From assembly GCF_039545135.1 (NCBI RefSeq), contig NZ_BAABRU010000006.1, positions 62,001 to 126,000 of the forward strand: a DNA stretch of 64,000 bases. Reading direction: 5' to 3'. A program made the position numbers and the translations under genes. Below, piece by piece: positions 44,843 to 53,209 of the stretch. Within the stretch, counting starts at the first letter, position 1, and each line of letters begins with the position of its first letter. This DNA comes from Herpetosiphon gulosus. Lineage in GTDB: Bacteria > Chloroflexota > Chloroflexia > Chloroflexales > Herpetosiphonaceae. Under the pieces are notes generated by a model. The model did not search any database. It was not told the DNA's origin and saw only the letters and a list, made by a program, of their open reading frames with translations.

Positions 44843-44865
44843 ACAGGGGGATGAAATCCCCCTGT
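44843..44865 (+). terminator. Hairpin after the DHA2 transporter gene
   Basis: A perfect 10-bp stem (ACAGGGGGAT with ATCCCCCTGT) has a 3-base loop GAA. It lies 45 bp after the transporter stop. No U-run follows directly. Confidence 0.55.
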
Positions 44866-44956
44866 GTTTCCCGCCTTGAGACGGGACGGAAGGGTGGTGA
44901 TCGCCAGTGGATTACCCATCATTTTTTTAAAAACCTACCATGCTACAAGTGAACTC

Positions 44957-46393
44957 TTAGTAGGCATTTTCATCACCACGAATCGCGTTGTAGGCAGTCC
45001 GAATAATAATTTTGATATCGAACATCGGCGACCAATTTTCGATATAGTAGAGATCGTAGCGGGTGCGCTCCTCGATTGACGTATCGCCCCGGAGGCCGTT
45101 GACCTGTGCCCAACCAGTAATACCAGCTTTTTCCCGATGGCGATGCATATAGCGTGGAATTTGTTCGCTAAATTGGGCAACATAGCGCGGTTGTTCAGGC
45201 CGAGGCCCAACCACACTCATATCACCCAACAATACATTGATAAATTGCGGTAGTTCGTCGATTGAGAAGCGCCGCAAAAATGTACCCAGGCGCGTGCGGC
45301 GATCATCGTTGGGGGTTGTCCAAGTGCCCAGTTTCTCAGCATCAAGCCGCATCGAACGATATTTAATCATCTTAAATGGCCTGCCGTCACGGCCAACCCG
45401 CTCTTGAATAAAAAAAGCTGGGCCTGGCGAATCAATTTTGATCAAAATCCCAATCAGCAGCAATAATGGCGAAAGCATAATCAAGGCCGCCGCCGAAACC
45501 GCGATATCCAACAAGCGCTTGACTGTACGATTTAATTGGCGATCAAGCGGCACAGCTCGCACGGTGATCAAGGGCAAACCACTTAATTCGCCAACCGAAA
45601 CTTCGTTGTTGGTAATCAATTGAAATGCATCAGGATAGATTTTGATCGAAACGCTTTCATCCTCAACTTGCGAAACCAACTCAAACACATCGTTATATGA
45701 GGCTCCGCTGAGCGCAACAATCACCTCATCGATCGCGCAGGTACGCACGGCTAACCCAAGTTTGGCCCGTTTGCCCAAAACTGGCACATCATCAACAACT
45801 TGCTGGCCAGTTAGCACATCATCAGAAAGAAAGCCAATAATTTGGTAGCCAAGGCTCGGTGCTTTGCTCATTTGGCGATAGACCAATTGGCCAATTTCCC
45901 CAGCCCCAATAATCAGAACCCGTCGCGTATCATAGCCGCGCAAGCGCAATTGACCAATCACCCGATGATAGATCAAGCGCAAGATTGTCGTGCCAATCGT
46001 CGCCAAAACCCAGCCATAAACGAGGGTTTGGGTGGTGATGTTGATTAACGGAAACAAGTTATTCAGGGCGATAAACATAATTGTACCAATCGAGATCGCC
46101 CGAAAAATATGATAGCCTTCGTCGATGCGTGAGCCACCTCGTTGCATGCGATAAAGCCCATTCGCCGTGAATAGCGTGCCAAATAAAGCATTCAGCACCG
46201 CCAATGTCAGCAACACCTGCCCAAAGCTAGGTGGCTGAAATTCGCGCACAATCGCTGCCAAATTAAGGTAATAGGCCAGAAAAAAACCGCCGTTCACGCC
46301 AATAATATCGCAGCCCATCAGCAGCAACAGTACAACATAGCGATAACGACGCGTAACAACGGTTGTTTGATTAAGCATTGTGGTTGTTGCCAT
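44957..46393 (-). CDS. Polyprenyl-phosphate sugar phosphotransferase (WcaJ/WbaP-like)
   Basis: The 478-residue protein has four or five N-terminal membrane helices, a CoA-binding-like domain (RRVLIIGAGEIGQLVYRQM) and a C-terminal bacterial sugar transferase domain: KRLLDIAVSAAALIMLSPLLLLIGILIKIDSPGPAFFIQERVG, KYRSMR, and SIDELPQFINVLLGDMSVVGPRPE. This is the initiating enzyme of exopolysaccharide or glycan assembly: it puts a sugar-1-phosphate on undecaprenyl phosphate. The glycosyltransferase gene before it overlaps by 23 bp. The sugar is unknown. Confidence 0.95.
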   Translation of the reverse strand: MATTTMLNQTTVVTRRYRYVVLLLLMGCDIIGVNGGFFLAYYLNLAAIVREFQPPSFGQVLLTLAVLNALFGTLFTANGLYRMQRGGSRIDEGYHIFRAISIGTIMFIALNNLFPLINITTQTLVYGWVLATIGTTILRLIYHRVIGQLRLRGYDTRRVLIIGAGEIGQLVYRQMSKAPSLGYQIIGFLSDDVLTGQQVVDDVPVLGKRAKLGLAVRTCAIDEVIVALSGASYNDVFELVSQVEDESVSIKIYPDAFQLITNNEVSVGELSGLPLITVRAVPLDRQLNRTVKRLLDIAVSAAALIMLSPLLLLIGILIKIDSPGPAFFIQERVGRDGRPFKMIKYRSMRLDAEKLGTWTTPNDDRRTRLGTFLRRFSIDELPQFINVLLGDMSVVGPRPEQPRYVAQFSEQIPRYMHRHREKAGITGWAQVNGLRGDTSIEERTRYDLYYIENWSPMFDIKIIIRTAYNAIRGDENAY

Positions 46394-47291
46394 GGGTTGC
46401 TCGACGTGAGGCTAAGGGGCGTAATCGATTACGCCCCAAGGCTTGCCATTCTTTTAGGGTAATCCCAAGGTTAATCAGCCAATTCAATGGGGCCAAGGTG
46501 GTTGCTTCATAATGTTTACGGTGAAAAATCCGCATCGCATCATAAAAAGCCCGAATTGATGGCACGGCGCGACGGGTGCTCGAAACCCGTTTATAGTGCA
46601 AAATCGTCACTCGTGGATCATACCAAACTTGCCAGCCATAGCTCTTAGTCCGATAACACCAATCGATATCTTCGCCATACATAAAAAAGGCTTCATCGAG
46701 CAAGCCTACATCGCGCAAAACCTCAGTCCGCAACAACATTGCCGCCCCGACAATCGAATCAACCTCAGTGGTCTCGTCAGGGTCGAGGTACGTCATGTTA
46801 TAGCGGCCAAAACGTGGCGAACGGGGAAACAGCTTCGATAAGCCAATCATGCGGTAGAGCGCTACCTCGGCTGAAGGAAACGCCCGCCGACAGGCTAAAT
46901 CGAGCGAGCCATCGGCTAATACCAATTTTGGCCCAATGATGCCTGCTTTGGGGCGTTCGACTAAGGCTTCAACCATGCCTGCAATCCCGTTGCTTGGTAC
47001 AACCGTATCAGGGTTGAGCACCAAAACGGCCTCGGGCGTTGGAGTTTCGGCCAAAATCTGGCGCAAGGCGAGGTTATTGCCCGCCGAAAAGCCAATATTT
47101 TGCGGCGAGGCGATTAACCGCACCCATGGAAACTCTGCGCGTACCATGGCCACGCTATTGTCGGATGAAGCATTATCAACCACCCATACATCAAGCTGGC
47201 CGTTCCAGGCTTGGTCGGAGAGAGAGGCTAAACATGGCTTCAGCACATCGCCCGAATTAAAATTGAGAATCACAACAGCAATATGTTTCAT
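46371..47291 (-). CDS. Family 2 glycosyltransferase
   Basis: I use the ATG at 47291 (MKHIAVVILNFNSGD) since the upstream extension does not look like protein of this family; it gives 306 residues. The N-terminal GT-A fold has VVILNFNSGDVLKPCLASL, VWVVDNASSDNS and LVLNPDTVVP (DxD-like). The middle shows GAAMLLRTEVLRDVGLLDEAFFMYGEDIDWCYR, the ED-type acceptor motif of rhamnosyltransferase-like enzymes. It should add a sugar to a lipid-linked glycan. The sugar phosphotransferase gene overlaps it. Confidence 0.93.
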   Translation of the reverse strand: MKHIAVVILNFNSGDVLKPCLASLSDQAWNGQLDVWVVDNASSDNSVAMVRAEFPWVRLIASPQNIGFSAGNNLALRQILAETPTPEAVLVLNPDTVVPSNGIAGMVEALVERPKAGIIGPKLVLADGSLDLACRRAFPSAEVALYRMIGLSKLFPRSPRFGRYNMTYLDPDETTEVDSIVGAAMLLRTEVLRDVGLLDEAFFMYGEDIDWCYRTKSYGWQVWYDPRVTILHYKRVSSTRRAVPSIRAFYDAMRIFHRKHYEATTLAPLNWLINLGITLKEWQALGRNRLRPLASRRATHGNNHNA

Positions 47292-47374
47292 AGCCAGCCA
47301 ATTATACTGCAAAATATCACGGCCAATTGTATCACTCGTGTAACAAACTGAAGCACAAATGCTGCCCATTGGCT

Positions 47375-47384
47375 TTGGTATAAT
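47375..47384 (+). promoter_or_regulatory. Extended -10 promoter of the methyltransferase gene
   Basis: TGGTATAAT (TG, one base, TATAAT) lies about 49 bp before the GTG start. No strong -35 is present. Confidence 0.6.
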
Positions 47385-47432
47385 AGCGCACTGCTAGCAG
47401 TTTCGAGTGTTTAAGTGGAAAGGATTTTCATT

Positions 47433-48422
47433 GTGACGATTCAAGCTTTACCAACCGAGCACTTAGCTGGATGTCCAGTTTGCAACCACCCTCAAGCTAA
47501 TTTTGTTGGGCATTATCCTGAGGCCTATCTTGAAGAGGGCTTATCGCTCTATCAATGTACTGCTTGTGCAATCGTCTACCTCAATCCACGGCTCTCGCTA
47601 CTTGGCACGCATATGTTAGAAGATCAAAGCCTTGTCTATCAATACGACGAGGTAACCCAAGCCCAGGCTGTTCAGGCTCGCGAAGGCATTATCGATTGGA
47701 TTGAAGCCATGACTGAGCTAACGCCTGGTCGAATGCTCGATGTGGGCTGCAATCGTGGTTACCTGCTAGCTGCTGCCGCCCGCCGTGGCTGGCAAACGAC
47801 TGGAGTCGAATTATCGCAAGTGGCAGCCGCTGAAGCCCGCAAACGCTTCGGCTTAACCATCTACTCAAGCCTCAGCGATCTTCCCAAAAACCAACCATTC
47901 GATTTAATTACCTGCTGGCATGTGGTCGAGCATTTACATGAGCCAGTTCAGATGCTTAGCCAGCTTGCCGAATCGCTTAGCCCAACTGGCGTGTTAGCAA
48001 TTCAAGTTCCTGCCTATCGTTTTGCTGATGAATATGTGCGGCGGGGCAATAGCTCACATATTTTTTGTGCCTCGCATCCAGTTCACTATACTGCCGAAAC
48101 ATTAAGCATGGTTTTAGCCAAAGCAGGCTTCGAAACATTTTATTGCGATGAATCAGCTGAGCACTTATTATTAACCATCTATGCGGCCAAACCTTCACGC
48201 CAACTCTATCGTGAGCACTTAAACGAGATCCACCAAAAATTAATCTGGTTTGAACGCGATCATGCCACACTGGCCCAACAACTTCAAGCGATGAACACAT
48301 ATGTGCAACGACTTGAAGCAACGATTGAGGCAAAAAATCAGCATATTGCTCAGCTCGAACACCGCCTACAAACGATTAATAATGGTCACATTATGCGCTT
48401 GCTCAACAAACTTAAACGCTAA
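47433..48422 (+). CDS. SAM-dependent methyltransferase with N-terminal zinc ribbon and C-terminal coiled coil
   Basis: I use the GTG at 47433, spaced 9 bases after GGAAAGGA; an in-frame GTG 18 bp upstream is the alternative. The N-terminus has a four-Cys ribbon (CPVCNH and CTAC). The class I methyltransferase domain has MLDVGCNRGYLLAAAARRGWQTTGVELS and the DLITCWHVVEHLHEP block of Methyltransf_23. The last ~60 residues form a coiled coil (QAMNTYVQRLEATIEAKNQHIAQLEHRLQ). Proteins like this accompany sugar-chain assembly genes and may cap or modify glycans. It lies divergently beside the glycosyltransferase pair, supporting such a role. Confidence 0.9.
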   Translation: MTIQALPTEHLAGCPVCNHPQANFVGHYPEAYLEEGLSLYQCTACAIVYLNPRLSLLGTHMLEDQSLVYQYDEVTQAQAVQAREGIIDWIEAMTELTPGRMLDVGCNRGYLLAAAARRGWQTTGVELSQVAAAEARKRFGLTIYSSLSDLPKNQPFDLITCWHVVEHLHEPVQMLSQLAESLSPTGVLAIQVPAYRFADEYVRRGNSSHIFCASHPVHYTAETLSMVLAKAGFETFYCDESAEHLLLTIYAAKPSRQLYREHLNEIHQKLIWFERDHATLAQQLQAMNTYVQRLEATIEAKNQHIAQLEHRLQTINNGHIMRLLNKLKR

Positions 48423-48497
48423 ATGCTTTGAGGCTTAACCTAAATATTGCGCTACAATACAACAAACTCAGCTCGAGCCAATATTAGGAGTTCCGCG

Positions 48498-48665
48498 ATG
48501 ATTGATAAAAAGACCCAAGCCACCGAGGCCAAACGGATCTTGGCGCTGAATCCGCGTGACCTTGCTCAAGAAGTAGCTCGCCTTGCCGCGCAAACCGGCT
48601 TGCCTCAAACCAAAATTCTCGAATTATTGCGTCGTCAGGCAGCTGAAGGCGAACAAAAACGCTAG
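48498..48665 (+). CDS. Small helical protein (55 residues)
   Basis: The ATG at 48498 follows AGGAG at good spacing, and the frame is longer upstream only without a ribosome-binding site. It is polar and helical: KKTQATEAKRILALNPRDLAQEVARLAAQTGL, then a Lys/Arg-rich end. It may be a small DNA- or protein-binding factor. I recognise no family. A terminator follows at once. Confidence 0.65.
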   Translation: MIDKKTQATEAKRILALNPRDLAQEVARLAAQTGLPQTKILELLRRQAAEGEQKR

Positions 48666-48680
48666 TTCTCAATCGAAAAA

Positions 48681-48716
48681 GCAGATTTGGCAATCATTTG
48701 ATCGTGCCAAATCTGC
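48681..48716. terminator. Terminator between convergent genes
   Basis: A perfect 12-bp stem (GCAGATTTGGCA with its complement) with a 12-base loop that can pair further lies between the small helical gene (+) and the membrane-protein gene (-). AAAAAG precedes it. Confidence 0.75.
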
Positions 48717-48722
48717 CTAGTT

Positions 48723-49631
48723 CTAACGCCCATGATCTTGGCTAATCCGTTGGCGCTCAGCAAAATAACGTTGCTCTGCTTGTGCCAATGAGTGGCCTTG
48801 CTTATAGACTGAAGAAAATCCTCCAACCAAGATTAATCCAAAAAAGCCAATAAAACTACTATGCATCAATGATTTGCCTTGGAACAGCATAACGACAGCA
48901 GCTCCAAGCATACCTATCCCACCTATTAAAATCATCCAAGCAGCACCCATGGTTGGAGTCGTATAACTGTTTGATTCTGGATCAAAGGTTAAGTACTCAT
49001 AACGCTCTTTAACCCAGCTACGTTCTAAGCGATCCAATTCAGAGAGATAATGTCGATCGGCTTCAGGTGCATGGTCAATCAAGCGTTGAATTTCCGCATG
49101 ATAGGCTTGATTACGTTTGGGGTCATGGTAATGGGCTTTTTGCAGCTCGTGAAAACGCGTCTCAGCTTCTGAGCGGCTACTTTTGGGGTAATTATATGAT
49201 AAACCTTTTAAGCTTGAAGGTTGAATCGCAGAACCATAGGTTTTTATCAAAGCCGCACGCTGTTTCAAATAGCGCCGTTCGGCCAATGTTTCTTGGAAGG
49301 CATTCCTCAGGCCTAAAACTATGATCAAGCCAAGACTTATAAATAGAATTGAGCCACAATAGAGCGGGAGTAAGAAAATACTATTGACCTTAGGCCATAG
49401 CATAATTCCTATAATCAACAATAAACCAGCTAATCCGATCAAGATCAGCGGATTTCCTGAGGATTCCCCCCGCTTAGCGCTACGAAGGCCAAGATATTTC
49501 GAGTGTTCTTTCAGCCTCCGTTGGTCTAATTCTGTTAATGGATTAGCACGAGAATCAAATCCTTTTTCAGTATATTGAGCATTTTGCTGATCGTTATCAA
49601 TCCGTTCATAAATTTTAGATTGCTTAGACAT
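48723..49631 (-). CDS. Membrane protein of a tandem paralogous pair (copy 1)
   Basis: The ATG at 49631 follows AAGGAT and gives 302 residues. Two hydrophobic hairpins occur: near 75-120 (LILIGLAGLLLIIGIMLWPK and SIFLLPLYCGSILFISLGLIIVLGL) and near 230-275 (AAWMILIGGIGMLGAAVVMLF). Between them lies a charged helical domain with RYLKQRAALIKTYG and HYLSELDRLERSWVKERYEYL. The neighbouring upstream gene encodes a protein of the same layout with recognisable matches (LDQ-KESKY, RALAAIESEWVQARLKYV). I recognise no family. Confidence 0.75.
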   Translation of the reverse strand: MSKQSKIYERIDNDQQNAQYTEKGFDSRANPLTELDQRRLKEHSKYLGLRSAKRGESSGNPLILIGLAGLLLIIGIMLWPKVNSIFLLPLYCGSILFISLGLIIVLGLRNAFQETLAERRYLKQRAALIKTYGSAIQPSSLKGLSYNYPKSSRSEAETRFHELQKAHYHDPKRNQAYHAEIQRLIDHAPEADRHYLSELDRLERSWVKERYEYLTFDPESNSYTTPTMGAAWMILIGGIGMLGAAVVMLFQGKSLMHSSFIGFFGLILVGGFSSVYKQGHSLAQAEQRYFAERQRISQDHGR

Positions 49632-49730
49632 CTTTAACATCCTTAATAGCATTAATTTCAATTTCTATTTTATGCATAATGGTATTGGTGATATCGTACA
49701 GCAAGGTGACTAATTAACTAGCTACAAGCA

Positions 49731-50672
49731 TTAGAATGGTGTTCGATCGCGAAAACGATAATTCACTTGATTGCGTTGCTCGGTGTAATATTGCTCCAAC
49801 TCGTAATATTGTTTGGCACGTTGATTATCGCGAATTGAAACGATGATGATTAGCGCGATAAATCCAACACAAAATAGAATCGTGATTAATGGAGCACTTT
49901 GCAAGAGAGCCAAACCGCCAATGAACGCTGCAATTACAATTCCAAGAATACTCTTAGCGATCGGCTGGCCGCGAGGTATTTTCAGTCGCTTCGTTTCACG
50001 ATCTAAGCGAACATATTTAAGCCGTGCTTGCACCCATTCGGATTCAATTGCCGCCAAAGCCCTAAGATAATCACGCTCATGCTCAGGCGCATGGGCAATA
50101 ATGCTTTTAACTGAACGTCGATATTGTTCTTGATCTTGAATCCCATAATAATGATTTTGCAGTTGACGAATTTGTGAGGCCGCCGAAAGCAATGGTGTAC
50201 GATGAACCAGTGGTTTTTCCACAACTGGAGCCAACGGAACTTGTTCAGGGCTTAAACCCAGTTGGGCAATTAATTGGGCTCGTTTAGCCAAATAAGCTTT
50301 TTGAGCCTTGGCAAAACGGAATTGATTACGTACACCAAACAGCATCAAAATGATGAACGGCAAGAAAAAAAAGCCAACACAATATGCTTTAAAGACAACG
50401 AATATGCTCGTAATTGCGCTAAACACTAGTGTAAATCCCATCAGCATAAATGGCCGAGGTTCTTGTTTGACTGGAATCCCAAACTGTGATCGCTGGGGTC
50501 CAGTATATTTCATGCTTTCTTTAGCCCATTGCTGATCAAGCTGGGTTAATAGGTCTGCATTGGGGTCTGGCTCTAAGGCTTGCATTGCAGCATCATGTTC
50601 GCGTTTAGCAAGATCAATAAATTGGCGAATTGATGGTCGTTGGCTGCTGTGAATATCCCATTCTTCGTTCAT
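49731..50672 (-). CDS. Membrane protein of a tandem paralogous pair (copy 2)
   Basis: The ATG at 50672 follows AGAGGGTG; the product has 313 residues. It shares its layout with the next gene: an acidic N-terminus, two membrane hairpins (FMLMGFTLVFSAITSIFVVF and VIAAFIGGLALLQSAPLITILFCVGFIALIIIVSI) and a helical cytoplasmic domain with AYLAKRAQLIAQLG and DYLRALAAIESEWVQARLKYV. The two genes probably arose by duplication. Their function is unknown. The tail-like cluster upstream ends in a hairpin just before this gene, so the pair is probably a separate unit. Confidence 0.75.
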   Translation of the reverse strand: MNEEWDIHSSQRPSIRQFIDLAKREHDAAMQALEPDPNADLLTQLDQQWAKESMKYTGPQRSQFGIPVKQEPRPFMLMGFTLVFSAITSIFVVFKAYCVGFFFLPFIILMLFGVRNQFRFAKAQKAYLAKRAQLIAQLGLSPEQVPLAPVVEKPLVHRTPLLSAASQIRQLQNHYYGIQDQEQYRRSVKSIIAHAPEHERDYLRALAAIESEWVQARLKYVRLDRETKRLKIPRGQPIAKSILGIVIAAFIGGLALLQSAPLITILFCVGFIALIIIVSIRDNQRAKQYYELEQYYTEQRNQVNYRFRDRTPF

Positions 50673-50704
50673 AATCACCCTCTGCATTTTGTGCTGGTTA
50701 AATA

Positions 50705-50767
50705 ATCAATCGCGTAACTTTCTTGCTGTGTGATACGTGCACCCAACAAGAAAGTTACGCGATTGAT
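50705..50767 (-). terminator. 21-bp perfect inverted repeat at the end of the tail-like cluster
   Basis: The two arms (50705-50725 and 50747-50767) are perfectly complementary over 21 bp with a 21-base loop. It lies 13 bp after the last gene of the cluster. On the minus strand a T7 run precedes the stem and only TATTT follows, so it is more stable than most terminators but lacks a classical U-tract. A factor-binding site or processing stem is possible. Confidence 0.65.
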
Positions 50768-50780
50768 CAAAAAAAGAAGC

Positions 50781-51326
50781 TTATTCAGGCAAATTAGGGC
50801 TAGTTTGCGCAAGTTGCAGCAGCACTTCGCGGATATAGTCGGACTCAACTGGCTGGCGCAACTTGGCCTGAAACTGGCCATGAACCAGCAATTGAATCTG
50901 CCATTGATAAAAACCGCTGGCCGCCTGTGGCTCAGCTCCAAGCACTTGAATTGAATAAATTTGATGCAGCGATTCGACCATGCTACTTTGATAGCGTACT
51001 GGGGTCTGCTGATTATAATGCTGCAACAGCTCAGTTTGGCTGATTAGCACCGCGCCGATGCTCAACGAGAGCCAACGTTCAGCCTGCGCTGGCTCTTTGG
51101 TATAAATTGCGATTGTGCAGCCTTGGCTAAATTCACGCCATGCCTGCTCATCCTGCTGTTTCAGGCCAAAACTGGTCGGCGTGCTATAAATCGCCACACT
51201 TGGCAATTTGGCTGGCGGATTAGCTGCAGGTATACCAATCAGCACTTGAAGTTTAGCATCGGGATCGTTATCGAATAAATGATAGTGCAGCAACGCCCCA
51301 AGCGATTCGATCAGTTGCTGAATCAT
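50781..51326 (-). CDS. Unrecognised protein at the end of the tail-like cluster
   Basis: The 181-residue protein has no motif I can name. Its N-terminus (IQQLIESLGALLHYHLFD) is helical, and the rest alternates strands and helices with few charged repeats. It overlaps the coiled-coil gene before it by 4 bp, and it lies at the end of the cluster, where tail-completion, chaperone or effector-type genes can sit. Any of these roles is only a guess. No signal peptide or membrane segment is visible. Confidence 0.7.
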   Translation of the reverse strand: MIQQLIESLGALLHYHLFDNDPDAKLQVLIGIPAANPPAKLPSVAIYSTPTSFGLKQQDEQAWREFSQGCTIAIYTKEPAQAERWLSLSIGAVLISQTELLQHYNQQTPVRYQSSMVESLHQIYSIQVLGAEPQAASGFYQWQIQLLVHGQFQAKLRQPVESDYIREVLLQLAQTSPNLPE

Positions 51327-51514
51327 GCGGCCTCGATGGCCAGTTGGTCTGCCTCACGGGCCAATTCTTCTTCTAAAACTTGAATCGCGCCGCTGATTCG
51401 CAGCAAAGTGGCGTTCAGATTTTCACGTTTGGCTTCAAGCTCAGCCAGCATAGTTTGGCCTGCTTGAAATTCTTCTTTCAGTGTTGCTAAACGTTGTTCA
51501 AGTTGTTGACGCAT
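51323..51514 (-). CDS. Small coiled-coil protein of the tail-like cluster
   Basis: The 63-residue protein is one long heptad-type helix (LEQRLATLKEEFQAGQTMLA, then ENLNATLLRISGAIQVLEEEL). It sits between the lectin-type fibre gene and the last cluster gene, overlapping the latter. Its place is that of a fibre-assembly factor or chaperone, which is inferred. The start is an ATG after AGGAG. Confidence 0.75.
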   Translation of the reverse strand: MRQQLEQRLATLKEEFQAGQTMLAELEAKRENLNATLLRISGAIQVLEEELAREADQLAIEAA

Positions 51515-51523
51515 GATTAACTC

Positions 51524-52708
51524 CTAACGCCCAATCGCAATCCAAGAAACCCACGAACCATAGATAATCGTATCGGCCCAAGTCTGGGCGACAATGGTAC
51601 AACCTGTACGGGTCACCGACTCAGCAAAGCCATGAAAACGTAAGTTATTGCCACGCTCTGAATCAATCGCCACAATGCTTACAATAACCGAAGGAGCTTC
51701 AGTAAATCCAGCATAACTAATTGCTCGACGTACTTGGCTCACTTGATTATTACCGCGAAAAGCGCCAATATCAACATAGCCCCCTTGGACCCGTACCGCC
51801 GTGCTTTGGGTCGTGCCATCACCAAACCGCAGGCTACTAGCCACAAGTCCGACTAAATTATCATTGTTAATGTCGCCATCTTTGAAATGGAAACCATCAC
51901 TACGGCCCTCAATCCGTCGCCAATAGCGATTACCATGATGAAAGCGAATACTCGGATACACCTCGCCTAGCGCCGCCGCATATTCTTGAAACAATTCTAA
52001 GAAGACAAATTTACCATCTTCACGAGCGGCAGTTGAACGGCGAATTTGTAAAATTGGCACATTCCGCGTTGATGCATCAAGTTGAACGGTTAGACTGCCA
52101 CTGACCTCAACCTGCTGATCACCCCGAACCTGTAAAACTGGTTTGATCACATTTGCGCCATCTTTGGTATGGCCAAGGGTCACCCCTTGAAAACCACCAA
52201 TCTCGACTCGATCAGTGGTTTCTTGCCAACGTAGCAGATGAAATTGATCTGCTGCGCCTTTACGCAGATACAAGGCATTGCCATTCAAGTGCAGATTGCC
52301 TTCAACTTGTAGTTTATTCTGCGGGTTGGTCGTGCCAATCCCAACATTACCGCCACTTTCTGCATTCAAAGTTAGTGGGTCGGTACCACGCGCGGCAATC
52401 GCCAGCGGCTGATTGGGGTTCGAACCAGTGGCCAAAATGCTGGCGTAGCCAATGCTCACGCCTTGGGTTTGGTTGCTATGGCGAAATTCAGCCAATGGAG
52501 CCTTCGGGCCATTGGTGGTGGCCGAAACTCTGAGCGAAGCTTGGGTTGCATCGGCTCCAGCGGTCACTTTGAGCGGCCCTTGGATACCATCACCGCCAGT
52601 TCGATTAACTTTCGCCTCATCCAAACGCGCAACTTCGCGGCTCATTTCGTTCCAGTCAGCGGCACGAATAAGCTGCCCACTTTGTTTATCTTGATGATTA
52701 TAGGCCAT
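51524..52708 (-). CDS. Tail fibre-like protein with C-terminal H-type lectin domain
   Basis: The 394-residue protein begins with a short attachment segment (SGQLIRAADWNEMSREVARLDE). A beta-rich shaft follows with GNVGIGTTNPQNKLQVEGNL, a block common in tail fibres. Residues ~310-394 read as an H-type lectin domain: VDIGAFRG, then ISYAGFTEAPSVIVSIVAID, TGCTIVAQTWADTIIYG and WVSWIAIG. H-type lectins bind GalNAc-like sugars in animals and slime moulds; in tail fibres this domain would contact target glycans. Target choice by the particle probably depends on this protein. Confidence 0.88.
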   Translation of the reverse strand: MAYNHQDKQSGQLIRAADWNEMSREVARLDEAKVNRTGGDGIQGPLKVTAGADATQASLRVSATTNGPKAPLAEFRHSNQTQGVSIGYASILATGSNPNQPLAIAARGTDPLTLNAESGGNVGIGTTNPQNKLQVEGNLHLNGNALYLRKGAADQFHLLRWQETTDRVEIGGFQGVTLGHTKDGANVIKPVLQVRGDQQVEVSGSLTVQLDASTRNVPILQIRRSTAAREDGKFVFLELFQEYAAALGEVYPSIRFHHGNRYWRRIEGRSDGFHFKDGDINNDNLVGLVASSLRFGDGTTQSTAVRVQGGYVDIGAFRGNNQVSQVRRAISYAGFTEAPSVIVSIVAIDSERGNNLRFHGFAESVTRTGCTIVAQTWADTIIYGSWVSWIAIGR

Positions 52709-52723
52709 TGCTGCTGACTCCCG

Positions 52724-53197
52724 CTAAAAGGTAATTTCCCAAATTAATGTCAATTTAAATTGCTCGGATTTGGTGATCGTGTCGAAAATCACGCGGTTGT
52801 ACATCACGCCATCTTCGGTAAATAAGCCAGCCTCACGCAACTCGCCGTTACAATCGCGCTCGCCAAGCTCACCAGTAAGCCGGAGCATAATTCGCGGCTT
52901 GTTGCTACTATCGGTTACGTCAAGTTGCTCGATGCGGGCAATTTTCGTGATGCCAATTGGCTGAACCAGTGCGGTATGGGCTGGATTAAACGCGGCCTTC
53001 GAGCCTCCAAGCTGAATCGTCGAAACCCGCTGAATTACGTCGCCTTGCTTTTCGCGATTAAACAAGCGTGCAACCAGCGTGCGCCCGGCCACGGTAATAT
53101 CGTTATGGGCGCTAATTTGCTCGACCAACTCACCAGCGCTGGTAAATTGCTGAATCGTCAAGCGTCCGGCAATATGCAAATGCTCACTCCTGAACAT
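52724..53197 (-). CDS. Tail-associated protein, fibre region
   Basis: The 157-residue protein is beta-rich (LHIAGRLTIQQFTSAGELVEQ, ITVAGRTLVARLFNRE) and ends MYNRVIFDTITKSEQFKLTLIWEITF, a segment of the kind seen in phage tail-fibre and tail-collar proteins. It lies between the wedge-like protein and the lectin fibre genes. The role is inferred from position: a connector or fibre-base protein. No signal peptide is visible. Confidence 0.7.
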   Translation of the reverse strand: MFRSEHLHIAGRLTIQQFTSAGELVEQISAHNDITVAGRTLVARLFNREKQGDVIQRVSTIQLGGSKAAFNPAHTALVQPIGITKIARIEQLDVTDSSNKPRIMLRLTGELGERDCNGELREAGLFTEDGVMYNRVIFDTITKSEQFKLTLIWEITF

Positions 53198-53209
53198 ACA
53201 CTCATCCTT

